From the NCBI GenBank assembly GCA_016867495.1, contig VGJL01000007.1, forward strand, positions 1-49,426: a stretch of 49,426 nucleotides of DNA, read 5' to 3'. Below the pieces are notes generated by a model. That model worked only from the letters and a program-made list of their open reading frames with translations, did not search any database and was not told the origin of the DNA. Shown here piece by piece: positions 1 to 8,366 of the stretch (position 1 is the first letter of the stretch; each line of letters opens with the position of its first letter). The position numbers were made by a program, and so were the translations under genes. The stretch is from Candidatus Eisenbacteria bacterium. GTDB taxonomy: Bacteria; Eisenbacteria; RBG-16-71-46; CAIMUX01; VGJL01.

Positions 1-17
1 GATTCGGTCCGATGCGC

Positions 18-1055
18 CTAGAAGCTCTTGAGAAGCGCCTCGTTCGTAGGGAACTTCTGCAGCAACGTCAGCAACCCCTGCATCGCCTCATCGGGCTTCT
101 TCCCCGCGAGGACGCGGCGGAGCATCTGAAGACGCGGAAGAAGGTCCGGCGGGACCAGTTTCTCCTCCTTGCGGCTCCCGCTCTTCGCGATGTCGATGCA
201 GGGAAAGATCCTCTTCTCGAAGAGGTCGCGGGATAGGACGAGCTCGGTGTTTCCCGTGCCCTTGAACTCCTGGAAGATCACCTCGTCCATGCGCGATCCG
301 GTATCGACGAGGGCCGTGCCGACGATCGTGAGGCTTCCCCCTTCCTCGATCTTCCTTGCCGCGCCGAAGATCTGCCGCGGGGCCTGCATGGTCGAGGCAT
401 CCAGCCCGCCGGTCAAGGTCCTGCCCGTCCCCGAGAGGACATTGTTGTAGGCCCGCGCGACGCGCGTGATCGAGTCCAGGAGAAGGAGCACGTCCTCGCC
501 GGCGAGCACCTTCTGCAGGACCTCGGCCATCGCCTCCTCGGTGCGCTCCACATGCTCGGTCGCGGAGAGATCGGACGACGCGGCATGGACCTTGGCCCTG
601 ACCCCTCGCCGGAAGTGCGTGACTTCCTCGGGACGCTCATCGACCAGCAGCACATGGACCGCCATCTCGGGGTGATTGCGCTCGACGGCGTGGGCGATCT
701 CGATCAGGAGGGTGGTCTTGCCGGCCTTCGGAGGGGAGACGACCAGGCAGCGCTGTCCCCTGCCGATGGGGGCGATCAGGTCCCAGGCCCGCGTCGAGAG
801 GTCCCGCGGATCCCCCTCGAGCCTGATTCTCTCGAACGGATCGATGCTCGTTCCCCGCTGGAGCATCGCGAGGAGGCCCTGGAGATCCGCTCCCCTCTGT
901 CGAGGGGCGGCCTGAGGAGGACGGGCATGAGGGAACCTCCGCTCGCTCCCCCGCGATCCCGCTCTCGGGCGGCGACGGTCGCCGCGTCCACTCGACCCGA
1001 CGTTTCTTGCTGGCACTCGTTCTCCTGAACTGGTGACGCCACGCCCCCGCCTCAC
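18..1055 (-). CDS. rho: Rho-type transcription termination ATPase lacking the N-terminal RNA-binding domain
   Basis: This is a RecA-type hexameric helicase/translocase of the Rho family, which normally ends transcription by pulling on nascent RNA. The motor domain is complete: Walker A PPKAGKT around residues 108-114, DERPEE around 139-144, Walker B LLLLD ending at D194, the Q-loop stretch TGGLDAS, the EEGGSLT segment, and the KSGSRKEE arginine-finger region (R295). The protein is 345 aa against roughly 420 for E. coli Rho. The missing part is the helical and cold-shock RNA-binding domain; residues 1-60 are instead arginine- and glycine-rich low complexity. An in-frame stop at 1068-1070 just upstream of the GTG start prevents extension. 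Family membership is clear. Whether it is the main Rho or a divergent paralogue cannot be decided here. Confidence 0.9.
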   Translation of the reverse strand: MRRGRGVTSSGERVPARNVGSSGRGDRRRPRAGSRGSERRFPHARPPQAAPRQRGADLQGLLAMLQRGTSIDPFERIRLEGDPRDLSTRAWDLIAPIGRGQRCLVVSPPKAGKTTLLIEIAHAVERNHPEMAVHVLLVDERPEEVTHFRRGVRAKVHAASSDLSATEHVERTEEAMAEVLQKVLAGEDVLLLLDSITRVARAYNNVLSGTGRTLTGGLDASTMQAPRQIFGAARKIEEGGSLTIVGTALVDTGSRMDEVIFQEFKGTGNTELVLSRDLFEKRIFPCIDIAKSGSRKEEKLVPPDLLPRLQMLRRVLAGKKPDEAMQGLLTLLQKFPTNEALLKSF

Positions 1056-1158
1056 TCCCCGGCGAGCCTAGCCCTTCCCGCGCCCGGATGACAGCGCGAG
1101 ATGCCCGCCGGGAGGCCAGGTCCGGGCTGGCGGCCGACTCTACCCGGTCCTAAGCTCG

Positions 1159-2325
1159 GTGCTCATGAGGGGCATCTGTCTCACGCTCGGCTGTCTCGCG
1201 CTCGGCTGTCTCGCGGCCTGGGCCGCCCTATCCCCGCCCGCTGGGGCGAATGAGGCAAGCGTGCTGGAGACATCCTTCGTCGGGCCTTCGGCCGGCGAAC
1301 GGCTTGACCTCTATTTCGAATCGAAGGTCCCCCTGGGCTTCTCCGGCGTCGTTCTGGTCTACAAGGACGGACTGATCGTCCTCCACGAGGCGTACGGCTC
1401 GGCGGACCGCTCGACCGGCGCCCCCAACACGGTCCAGACCCTCTTCCCGATCGGAGGAATGTCGAGGCAGTTCGCTCTCGCGGCCGTCCTTCGTCTCGCG
1501 CACGAGGGGAAGCTCGACCTCAGCCGGCGGGTCGACGCGTTGCTGCCCGGGGATATCGTGGACGGCGCGGATCGAACCATCGCCGAGTTGATCGCGAGGG
1601 CGGATGTCGAATCGGGCCGCCTGCTCGAGGCTATCGTCGAGACCGCCTCCGGCACGAGCTATGAGGAGTACCTGCGCGAGAGGATCTTCCGCAAGGCGGG
1701 CATGACCAGCACGACCTTCGCGCACCGCCTCGCGCGAGATGGAGAAGGGATCGCGCGCGGCCACGAGGGGCCCCACGCCCTCCTCGAGGCGATGGGTCGC
1801 TCCTCGACCCTGCGCCCCTTCCTCTCGATGCTGGACTCGAGCCTGAGGCGAGCGGCGATCCGGCTTCGGCCGGCGGAGGCCTCTGCCGCCGGCGCCGATG
1901 GCCTCGGAATGCGCGAGATCGCGACGACAGCCGCGGATCTCTTCCGATGGGAGCTTGCCTTGCGCGGCGGGGAGATCCTGCCGGCGGAATCGAAGCATCT
2001 CCTGTTCGGGGTCCCGCGCGGAGCCGAGAGCCGCTGGTTTCTGCCGTTTCAGATCTCTGGCGACTCCCCCGGGTACCAGACCGGGCTTCTGCGCCGCGGC
2101 GACCGTGACGTCGTGATCGTGATCCTCCAGAACACCGATATCGGATGGCGGCGCGCTCTCGAGGCGGGAGTGGAAGGAGCTCTCTTCGGCGGAACCGAGA
2201 CGGGATTGAACCTGGTCATCGCGCTGATCGCGGTGGCCGTCTCGATCTGGCTCTTTCTGGCCACGCTGCGGACGAGACGCTCGAGGCGCCGGAGGCGGCC
2301 CCGTCTCGGTCCCCTTCTCCCTTGA
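1159..2325 (+). CDS. Beta-lactamase/PBP-fold membrane protein, probably catalytically inactive
   Basis: The 388-aa protein has an N-terminal signal peptide (about residues 1-30), a serine beta-lactamase/class C PBP-like fold, and one C-terminal membrane span (about 345-366) followed by an arginine-rich tail. The fold shows in the GKLDL segment after the active-site helix (about 117-121) and in the SGTSYEEYLRERIF...GMTSTTF stretch (about 164-187). Active enzymes have S-x-x-K where this protein reads G-M-S-R (about 100-103), so both the nucleophile and the lysine are missing. The region that normally carries the Y-x-N motif is shortened to a few residues. It is therefore likely a binding or scaffold protein rather than a hydrolase. 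Start is GTG at 1159 or ATG at 1165. Confidence 0.8.
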   Translation: MLMRGICLTLGCLALGCLAAWAALSPPAGANEASVLETSFVGPSAGERLDLYFESKVPLGFSGVVLVYKDGLIVLHEAYGSADRSTGAPNTVQTLFPIGGMSRQFALAAVLRLAHEGKLDLSRRVDALLPGDIVDGADRTIAELIARADVESGRLLEAIVETASGTSYEEYLRERIFRKAGMTSTTFAHRLARDGEGIARGHEGPHALLEAMGRSSTLRPFLSMLDSSLRRAAIRLRPAEASAAGADGLGMREIATTAADLFRWELALRGGEILPAESKHLLFGVPRGAESRWFLPFQISGDSPGYQTGLLRRGDRDVVIVILQNTDIGWRRALEAGVEGALFGGTETGLNLVIALIAVAVSIWLFLATLRTRRSRRRRRPRLGPLLP

Positions 2326-2395
2326 TCGGAAAGGGCCTAATATGCCGGCGGAGTTGGGTGTCGGAGTCTGTCGTCCCACAAGAAGGAGGTTCGCC

Positions 2396-3658
2396 ATGAA
2401 CCGTAGCCGTTCGTCGAGAGGAGCAATCGTCGGCTGTATGGTCCTCGGAGCCATCTCCCTGTGCGCCGCGCCCGCGCCCGCGACCACCACGCGGTGGAGC
2501 AGCATGCAAGTCCCGGTCGGCCTCGGCCGGGATGACGCGAGCGTGGAGTACTTCCCGACCCTTGCCGACGAGATCTCGAGCGGCATCTATGCCGACCCGG
2601 GTCTGGACCGAGGCTGTCCCTGTCCCCCTGGGATCTGCCGAGAGGAATCGGCCAACCTCGCGCCGTCATCGAGAGTCCCAAGGGTCCTGTGGATTCCCCC
2701 TCTTCGATCCCCTCGCCTCTTCCTGGCCGCGCGAGGATCAGAGGAAGTCCGCATCGGAGCGACGGGATGGCGGCCGGGCGGAGTCATGATCGGGATTGCC
2801 GGGCTCTACAGCCACAGGTTCGATCAAGCGACGGAGGAGTACCGCCTGGTGACGCAGTCCGGGCCGGAACTGCGTCATGGGGACCGGTCTACGAAGAGAG
2901 ATCTCTACTACGGGATCCTCGGGTGGCGCGCGGGGGATCCGGGCGGAACCTGTCTCGACGGAGCGCTCGGATTCGGATTCGATCGGCGCTCGATCGAACG
3001 GCGCCAGATCGATAGCCCGCGCGAGGAGATCCTGCGGACCGATCCGATCGACCGGCCGAGCTGGCAGGCCACCGGTCTCTTCACACAGCCACTCCGGGGA
3101 GGAAACCTGCGCGCCCTGTTGGGAGGCGGATGGGAGCGAGGCGAGCAGGACGTGAAGAAGTACAGCATCGACGGGCTCGATGTCGCTCCCGGACATCGCG
3201 CAGCCGGACCGCGCACGAGCAGCGTCTATGGAGATCTGGCCTGGATGGGGCAACTCGGACAGGTTCGCCTCTTCTGCTGCGGCCTCTCCCTCACCCGGAC
3301 CCAGATGCGCGACACAGATTTCCCCGGCCCGGTTGTCTCGATCCGTCAAACGACGGCGCGCCGGTTCCAGGCGACCGCTTTCGCCGGAGCCGAGGTCATC
3401 CCGCTTCCGTGGCTCGCCCTCCGCGCCGGAGCTTCGAAGTGCTACGAGGATGTTCGTTCGAGCAGCGAGCTGGAGCGGAGCTGGCCGCACGCCTCCGTTT
3501 CAGTGAATGAGACAGACACCAGCCGCGGCTTTCGCGCCCCGGCGGTCACGACAGGGATCGGGCTTCGCCACAAGAAGCTCCGCGCCGACCTTCAGCTCGA
3601 CCTGGGGACCGCGCTCTCCTACATGTTCAACAGGGCGTCCGTGAGCTACGAGTTCTAG
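2396..3658 (+). CDS. Predicted outer-membrane beta-barrel protein, function unknown
   Basis: A 420-aa secreted protein. The ATG at 2396 follows the strong ribosome binding site AGAAGGAGG, so the longer reading frame from 2342 is not the likely start. Residues 1-29 form a signal peptide ending near AAPAPA. The mature part begins with a cysteine-containing segment (CPCPPGIC, about 75-82) and continues with alternating polar/hydrophobic stretches typical of a beta barrel. The last residues are VSYEF, with the terminal phenylalanine expected for insertion by the Bam machinery. I recognise no named family. It stands alone, downstream of the beta-lactamase-like gene by about 70 bases. Confidence 0.65.
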   Translation: MNRSRSSRGAIVGCMVLGAISLCAAPAPATTTRWSSMQVPVGLGRDDASVEYFPTLADEISSGIYADPGLDRGCPCPPGICREESANLAPSSRVPRVLWIPPLRSPRLFLAARGSEEVRIGATGWRPGGVMIGIAGLYSHRFDQATEEYRLVTQSGPELRHGDRSTKRDLYYGILGWRAGDPGGTCLDGALGFGFDRRSIERRQIDSPREEILRTDPIDRPSWQATGLFTQPLRGGNLRALLGGGWERGEQDVKKYSIDGLDVAPGHRAAGPRTSSVYGDLAWMGQLGQVRLFCCGLSLTRTQMRDTDFPGPVVSIRQTTARRFQATAFAGAEVIPLPWLALRAGASKCYEDVRSSSELERSWPHASVSVNETDTSRGFRAPAVTTGIGLRHKKLRADLQLDLGTALSYMFNRASVSYEF

Positions 3659-3734
3659 AGTGGGTTGAGGGCATCTGGTTCAAACTGGCGGCTACACATC
3701 GGGCCGCATCCCTCCGATAGATAGGCGGGGCGGC

Positions 3735-3767
3735 GGCCGGGGGCGGGGAGAACTCCCCGATCCGGCC
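3735..3767 (+). terminator. Strong GC hairpin after the barrel gene
   Basis: An inner stem CGGGGAG (3744-3750) pairs with CTCCCCG (3753-3759), and an outer stem GGCCGG (3735-3740) pairs with CCGGCC (3762-3767). It lies between the stop at 3658 and the next ribosome binding site. A CTTT follows about 12 bases on, but there is no real U-tract, so it could instead be a leader structure of the SPFH gene. Confidence 0.4.
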
Positions 3768-3800
3768 GGGGCTCCGCCCTTTCACGGAGGGATCCACAGC

Positions 3801-4967
3801 ATGGCCACGCAGAGCGTCCTGTTCCTTGAAGTCATCGAGTGGTTCGACCCGAGCGGCAAGGAGATCGTTCACCGGGTTCCCGAGCAGGGGTCGGCCGAGA
3901 TCAAGTGGGGCGCGCAGCTCACCGTCAGGGAGAGCCAGGCCGCGGTCCTCTTCTATCAAGGCCGGGCCTACGACGCCTTCGGACCGGGGCGCCACACCCT
4001 GAAGACCGCCAACGTGCCGATCCTGACCAAGATCCTGAGCATCCCCTGGGGGATGACCAGCCCTTTGCGGGCCGAGGTCGTCTTCGCGAACATGAAGCTC
4101 TTCACGAATCTCAAGTGGGGGACGCGCGAGCCGGTCGCCTTCAAGGACGCGGAGCTGGGGCTCGTGCGCCTGCGCGCCTTCGGCATCGGCAACATCCGCG
4201 TGGCGCAACCTGTCCTCTTCATCAACACCGTCGTCGGGACGCAAGGGATCTACTCGACGGCCGACCTCGAGGAGTACCTGAGCCGCGTGATCGTCTCGCG
4301 CCTGAACGACCACCTCGGCGAGGAGCTCGACACTCTTCTGAATCTGCCGGGGCGTTACGAGACCCTCTCGCAGGGCCTGATCGCCCGCCTCAGGGACGAC
4401 TTCGACCGTCTGGGGCTCGCCCTGGCCGACCTCTACATCGATTCGATCACTCCCCCCGAGGAGGTCCAGCGGGCGATCGATGACAAGAGCCGCCTCTCCC
4501 TCTTCGAGGACCTCAACAAGCTGCTTCGGATGAAGGCTGCGATGGCCGTCGAGAAGGCTGCCGCCGCCGAGGGGGCGGCCGGGACGGGCCTGGGCATGGG
4601 GATGGGGATGATGATGCCCGCCTTCTTCGCCCCTCATCTCGCTCACGGAATGCGGGAGGAGATCGGTCCGGCCGGCAAGGACGCGATGACCCAGGAGGGA
4701 CAGGCATGGGGGGCCGTCTCGACGTGCTCCGCCTGCACGCATCCGATCCAGGCGAGCGCGCGGTTCTGCCAGCATTGCGGCCAGCAACAGATCATCCACG
4801 CCCGGTGCGCTTCCTGCGGCGTGGAGTTGCCCCCGGACGCCAGGTACTGCCCGGGCTGCGGAGTCGCGGCATCGGAGAAGCCTCGCCCCAGGACGTGCCC
4901 GCATTGCGGGACCGAGAACATGCATCATGCGACCCACTGCAACCAGTGCGGCGAGAAGCTCGACTAG
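3801..4967 (+). CDS. SPFH-domain protein with C-terminal zinc ribbons (YdjI/'virion core protein' type)
   Basis: A 388-aa protein of the COG4260-type SPFH group. Residues about 20-230 are the SPFH (band 7/stomatin-like) region, including FGPGRHTL near 61-68 and a long helical stretch that follows. A Gly/Met-rich linker (GMGMGMMMP) leads to three CxxC...CxxC zinc ribbons between about 309 and 383. In Bacillus the related YdjI belongs to a PspA-linked membrane-stress operon and is thought to act as a membrane-associated scaffold. No PspA is seen here. The next gene overlaps the end of this one and also encodes zinc ribbons, so the two probably work together. A GGAGG motif precedes the ATG. Family assignment is firm; the role is inferred. 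Confidence 0.88.
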   Translation: MATQSVLFLEVIEWFDPSGKEIVHRVPEQGSAEIKWGAQLTVRESQAAVLFYQGRAYDAFGPGRHTLKTANVPILTKILSIPWGMTSPLRAEVVFANMKLFTNLKWGTREPVAFKDAELGLVRLRAFGIGNIRVAQPVLFINTVVGTQGIYSTADLEEYLSRVIVSRLNDHLGEELDTLLNLPGRYETLSQGLIARLRDDFDRLGLALADLYIDSITPPEEVQRAIDDKSRLSLFEDLNKLLRMKAAMAVEKAAAAEGAAGTGLGMGMGMMMPAFFAPHLAHGMREEIGPAGKDAMTQEGQAWGAVSTCSACTHPIQASARFCQHCGQQQIIHARCASCGVELPPDARYCPGCGVAASEKPRPRTCPHCGTENMHHATHCNQCGEKLD

Positions 4968-6255
4968 CCCGTCCCTGCGGATCCTGCATGAGTGCCCGCA
5001 GTGCGGGGGCCCGGTCGATCTCGAGGAGACCGATCGGCTCCTGACTTGCGGCTATTGCCGCGTCCGGCTCCAGATCGCGGGACCGGGCCCGCGCCGCCTC
5101 TTGCTCCCGCCGAAGGATCCGTTCGATCCCGACCTGTTCTACATCCCCTACTGGCGGATCAAGGGGCAGGTCCTGACCTGCACCTCATCCGGGCTCGTCC
5201 ACTCGATCGTCGATCGCACCTTCAGGGCGATCGAGGACGACGCCCTCCCCTTGACCCTCGGCTTCCGGCCCCAGGCGATGAGACTTCGCTTCGCGACGCC
5301 CGAGACGCAGGGCCGCTTCCTCGCTCCGAGCGTCACGCTCGAGACTGCGGTGGCGGCCACCCTGAGATCGCTCCGCAGTCCCCTAGAGGAATCGAGGATC
5401 TTCGAGACCCTCCTTGGCGAGACGATGAGCGTCGTCCACCTTCCGGTGATCCTGCGCGACGGCATTCTTGACGCGGTCGTGGGGGCGCCGCTCACCTCGG
5501 CGGACAGGCTCCTCGCCGCGCGGCGCGGGCCGCTCGCGGCCGCGGGCCGGCGGGTCTCCGCGGGGGGCGGCCGCCCGCTGGATGCCGCGAATCAGATCGA
5601 CAGAGAGAATCTCGGCGTGCAGTTCCTGCCGACCCTCTGTCCGGAGTGCGGATGGAGCCTGATCGGCGAGCGGGACAGCCTCGTTCTCGTTTGCCCCACC
5701 TGCCGGACCGCTTGGGAGGCCGACGACCGCCGCTGGAGCAAAGTTGCCCTGGCCAGCCTTCCCGGCGTATCGGAGAGCGCCCGCCTCCTCCCCTTCTGGC
5801 GCATCCGGGCGAGCATCGAGGGCCTGTCTCTGAGGACGCGGGTCGATCTGGTCCGCCTGGGGAATCTGCCGGAGACTCCCGGCGTCGGTCGCGAGGACGG
5901 GCCCCTCCACTTCTGGAGTCCCGCCTTCAAGCTCCACCCCGAACACTACCTCCGGATCGCCGCCACGATGACCCTCGCCCGCCCGGAGCCGTCAGCCGAG
6001 GCGAATCTGGAGAGCCTCCCGATCCACCCAGTCACCCTCGCGCGAAACGAAGCGATCGACGCCGTCAGGGTGATCGTCGCGCGCATGGCCCGTCCCGCCC
6101 GCCCGGTCATGTCTCGCCTTGCCGGGGCGCGCATCGATGTCGAGGAGGCGACCCTGGTCTGTGTCCCGTTCGAGTCGCATGGATCCGATCTCATCCAACA
6201 CGCGATCCCCCTCTGCGTGAACCGGAACCTCCTCGAGCACGGCAGGCACATCTGA
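4927..6255 (+). CDS. Zinc-ribbon protein coupled to the SPFH gene, function unknown
   Basis: Up to 442 aa, with two CxxC...CxxC zinc ribbons. The first starts CPQCGG and closes CGYC (about 23-45); the second starts CPEC and closes CPTC (about 239-263). Each is followed by a similar short motif (IPYWRIKG and LPFWRIRA), suggesting an internal duplication of ribbon plus beta domain. No membrane span or signal peptide is evident. The only canonical start is the ATG at 4927, which overlaps the SPFH gene by 41 bases and has no clear ribosome binding site. Similarity really begins near HECPQC, so a CTG at 4975 or 4984 is possible. The overlap indicates translational coupling with the SPFH partner. 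Confidence 0.72.
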   Translation: MRPTATSAARSSTSPSLRILHECPQCGGPVDLEETDRLLTCGYCRVRLQIAGPGPRRLLLPPKDPFDPDLFYIPYWRIKGQVLTCTSSGLVHSIVDRTFRAIEDDALPLTLGFRPQAMRLRFATPETQGRFLAPSVTLETAVAATLRSLRSPLEESRIFETLLGETMSVVHLPVILRDGILDAVVGAPLTSADRLLAARRGPLAAAGRRVSAGGGRPLDAANQIDRENLGVQFLPTLCPECGWSLIGERDSLVLVCPTCRTAWEADDRRWSKVALASLPGVSESARLLPFWRIRASIEGLSLRTRVDLVRLGNLPETPGVGREDGPLHFWSPAFKLHPEHYLRIAATMTLARPEPSAEANLESLPIHPVTLARNEAIDAVRVIVARMARPARPVMSRLAGARIDVEEATLVCVPFESHGSDLIQHAIPLCVNRNLLEHGRHI

Positions 6256-6350
6256 CCGGCGGCGCGACCGCTCGCCTCTCGGATCCGGTCGAAGACGTCC
6301 AGCGCCCTGCCCTCCGAGCCACGCGCGGCGCCGTGCTATCCTCCATCCTT

Positions 6351-8003
6351 GTGAAGCGCAGACGGCATCTCGGGCTCCTTTCGCCGATCGCGGCGCTCGC
6401 GCTCCTCTGTTCGCCGCACCAGGCCGCGCGGCCGCAGTCCTCCGTCGACGCTCCGCGCGTCGGCCTGATCGAGATCGAGCGCCTCCCGATCTTCCCGAAC
6501 AACGCCGAGGCCGGGCTTCCTTGGTTCATGCGGGCGACCAATCGCCTCCACGCGATGACGCGCGAAACGGTGATCCGGCGCGAGCTCCTCTTTCGCGAGG
6601 GGGATCCCATCGACACGCTTCGCCTGCGGGAGTCGGAGTACCTCCTGCGGCAGCGCGGGCTATTCGAGTGGGCCGCGATCGATCATCAGGTGCGCGACAG
6701 CATGGCCGTCGTTCGCGTTCGAACACAGGATCTCTGGACCCTGGGGATCATCCTCTCCTACGAGAAGCAGGCGGAGATCTCCTCCCTGACATTCGGCATG
6801 CGCGACCGCAACTTCCTCGGAAGCGGCAACACGCTCTACTGGTCGCAGATGCTCTCGACCGACCAGGACGCCTTCATCGGGATGGTCGAGCTGCCCCGCC
6901 TGGCTGCGACCCGCGGGAGCCTGTCGTTGCAGTTCTCGGAGCAGGGCGAGGCTGCCACGCGCTCCATCGGTCTCGGGCGGCTGCCCGAGACTCCGCTCGA
7001 TGAGTGGGGATGGGGCATCGGCGGGCATCTGACCCGCGGAGAGAAGCGGTTCTTTCAGTCCGGCGAAGAGGTCGGCTCGTCGGGCTTCGAGAGACAGAGC
7101 GCGGGCGTCCACCTGGGGCGCTACCCGTCCGGAGCGCTTCAGGTCGGCTACGGCGCCGGATGGGTGGAGCGACGGATCGATCCGCACGGTGAGGCGAAGA
7201 GCCTCCTCGAGGAGGCGCCCCCCCCGCCGGCCTTCGAGAAGCGAAGGCACGGCGGGCCCCTCGCCTTCGCATGCGCGACGAGCCGCCGCTTCGTCCCCGC
7301 GATGAACCTCGAGCGCTATGGCGTGGTCGAGGACTATCCGGTGGGCTTCATGGGCCACCTCACCGCCCTGCCCAACAGGAGATGGCGAGAGGATCGAGAC
7401 CATGCGTTCCTGCTCCAGTCGACTCTGGCCGGCGCCTTGATCCCCCTGCCTCATCTCAGCATCGGTATCGAGGCCTACGGCGATCTCTTCCTCCGCTCGG
7501 ACCGCCGCGCGGGAGATCGGCTCCTTCGCGGCGCGATGACGGCGATGTGGCAACCCTCTCCCAGGCTTCTCACGATCGCCCAGGGATTTCTCCTCCGAGG
7601 CAAGGAGCGCCCCGCGACTTCGGTCCACTACCTTGGGGGCGCCTCGGGCCTGCGCGGCTTCACCACGCGGGAGTTCGAGGCGAGAGACTATCTTCTGGCG
7701 ACGCTCGAGCAGAGGATCTGGAGCGGAATCGAAGTGGCGTGGGTCGGAATCGGCGCCAACCTCTTTGTCGATGCCGGGCTCCCCTCTCCCCGGGAGGGAT
7801 TCCGCGGCGTCTCCTGGCGCGGCGGTTTGGGCGGAGGGCTCCTTCTCGGCCTGCGCAAGTCATCCCAGAAGCCGATCCGCGTGGAGATCGCCTGGAGAAC
7901 CGACCGAGAGGCAGATCCGACCGTGTCGATCGCGACCAGCACGGTCTTGCGTCTGATTCCCAAGCTCGCGATCCCGACGCCGATCTTCGACCCGCCCCGC
8001 TAG
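6351..8003 (+). CDS. Omp85/BamA-TamA family outer-membrane protein with a single POTRA-like domain
   Basis: A 550-aa protein with a signal peptide (about 1-30), one POTRA-like module (about 35-135, including RRELLFREGDP and the DLWTLG segment that ends it) and a 16-strand-type Omp85 barrel. Barrel hallmarks are GGASGLRGF (the conserved RGF of the L6 loop, near 430) and ANLFVDAG near the end. BamA has five POTRA domains, so this is a small member, possibly a substrate-specific translocase. The barrel ends in IFDPPR rather than the usual terminal aromatic residue. The start is taken as GTG 6351, just before the signal peptide; GTG 6333 is in frame but sits inside a possible -10 box (TGCTATCCT, 6334-6342). 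Confidence 0.82.
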   Translation: MKRRRHLGLLSPIAALALLCSPHQAARPQSSVDAPRVGLIEIERLPIFPNNAEAGLPWFMRATNRLHAMTRETVIRRELLFREGDPIDTLRLRESEYLLRQRGLFEWAAIDHQVRDSMAVVRVRTQDLWTLGIILSYEKQAEISSLTFGMRDRNFLGSGNTLYWSQMLSTDQDAFIGMVELPRLAATRGSLSLQFSEQGEAATRSIGLGRLPETPLDEWGWGIGGHLTRGEKRFFQSGEEVGSSGFERQSAGVHLGRYPSGALQVGYGAGWVERRIDPHGEAKSLLEEAPPPPAFEKRRHGGPLAFACATSRRFVPAMNLERYGVVEDYPVGFMGHLTALPNRRWREDRDHAFLLQSTLAGALIPLPHLSIGIEAYGDLFLRSDRRAGDRLLRGAMTAMWQPSPRLLTIAQGFLLRGKERPATSVHYLGGASGLRGFTTREFEARDYLLATLEQRIWSGIEVAWVGIGANLFVDAGLPSPREGFRGVSWRGGLGGGLLLGLRKSSQKPIRVEIAWRTDREADPTVSIATSTVLRLIPKLAIPTPIFDPPR

Positions 8004-8043
8004 GGGAACTCGACCGGATCTGAGGGGCGGCCGGACGGCGGCA

Positions 8044-8073
8044 GGCCCGACCGGGAGTCGGGGCCGGGGCTTT
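8044..8073 (+). terminator. Possible terminator after the Omp85-family gene
   Basis: GGCCCGAC (8044-8051) pairs with GTCGGGGCC (8057-8065, one bulged G) across a 5-base loop, followed by GGGGCTTT. It starts 41 bases after the stop at 8003. The U-tract is short. Confidence 0.4.
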
Positions 8074-8088
8074 CGTGAACTAGGAGGG

Positions 8089-8343
8089 CTATTGGGGGGC
8101 TTTCTCCGCCCGGGAGGTCTCCGGATTCAGGAAGTCGTAGAGTGCCTTCACCTCGGCGTATCCCCGGCTCTGGCGTCCGGAGGAGCTTGTCCCCATCCAT
8201 CGACTGAGCTGTCGCTTGACCACTCCTCTTCTTGCGCCGCCGACAAAGAACGCCTCGTAGATCATCTCCTCGATGTTCTCGATCCTCTCTCGATCGGTGA
8301 CGCTTGCAAACGAAGCGAGCAGCTCCTTTCGATGACACGCCAA
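8089..8343 (-). CDS. Small hypothetical protein or gene remnant
   Basis: A reading frame of up to 84 aa with a plausible coding bias (third positions mostly G or C). It is charged and probably helical at first (RIENIEEMIYEAF), then basic with RGVVKRQLSRW, and ends ALYDFLNPETSRAEKAPQ. The only canonical start is TTG 8343. An AAGGAG sits a few codons inside the frame, so the true start is unclear. I recognise no family, although the basic middle could bind nucleic acid. It occupies half of the 500-base gap between the Omp85 gene and the dockerin gene and is transcribed away from the latter. Confidence 0.35.
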   Translation of the reverse strand: MACHRKELLASFASVTDRERIENIEEMIYEAFFVGGARRGVVKRQLSRWMGTSSSGRQSRGYAEVKALYDFLNPETSRAEKAPQ

Positions 8344-8366
8344 TCAAGGCCGTCCGACTGGCGGTG

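Noticed and set aside
1056-1400. Frameshifted cold-shock domain upstream of the short Rho
   Set aside because: I checked the minus-strand frames and saw no cold-shock-domain motifs; the region is occupied by the beta-lactamase-like gene.
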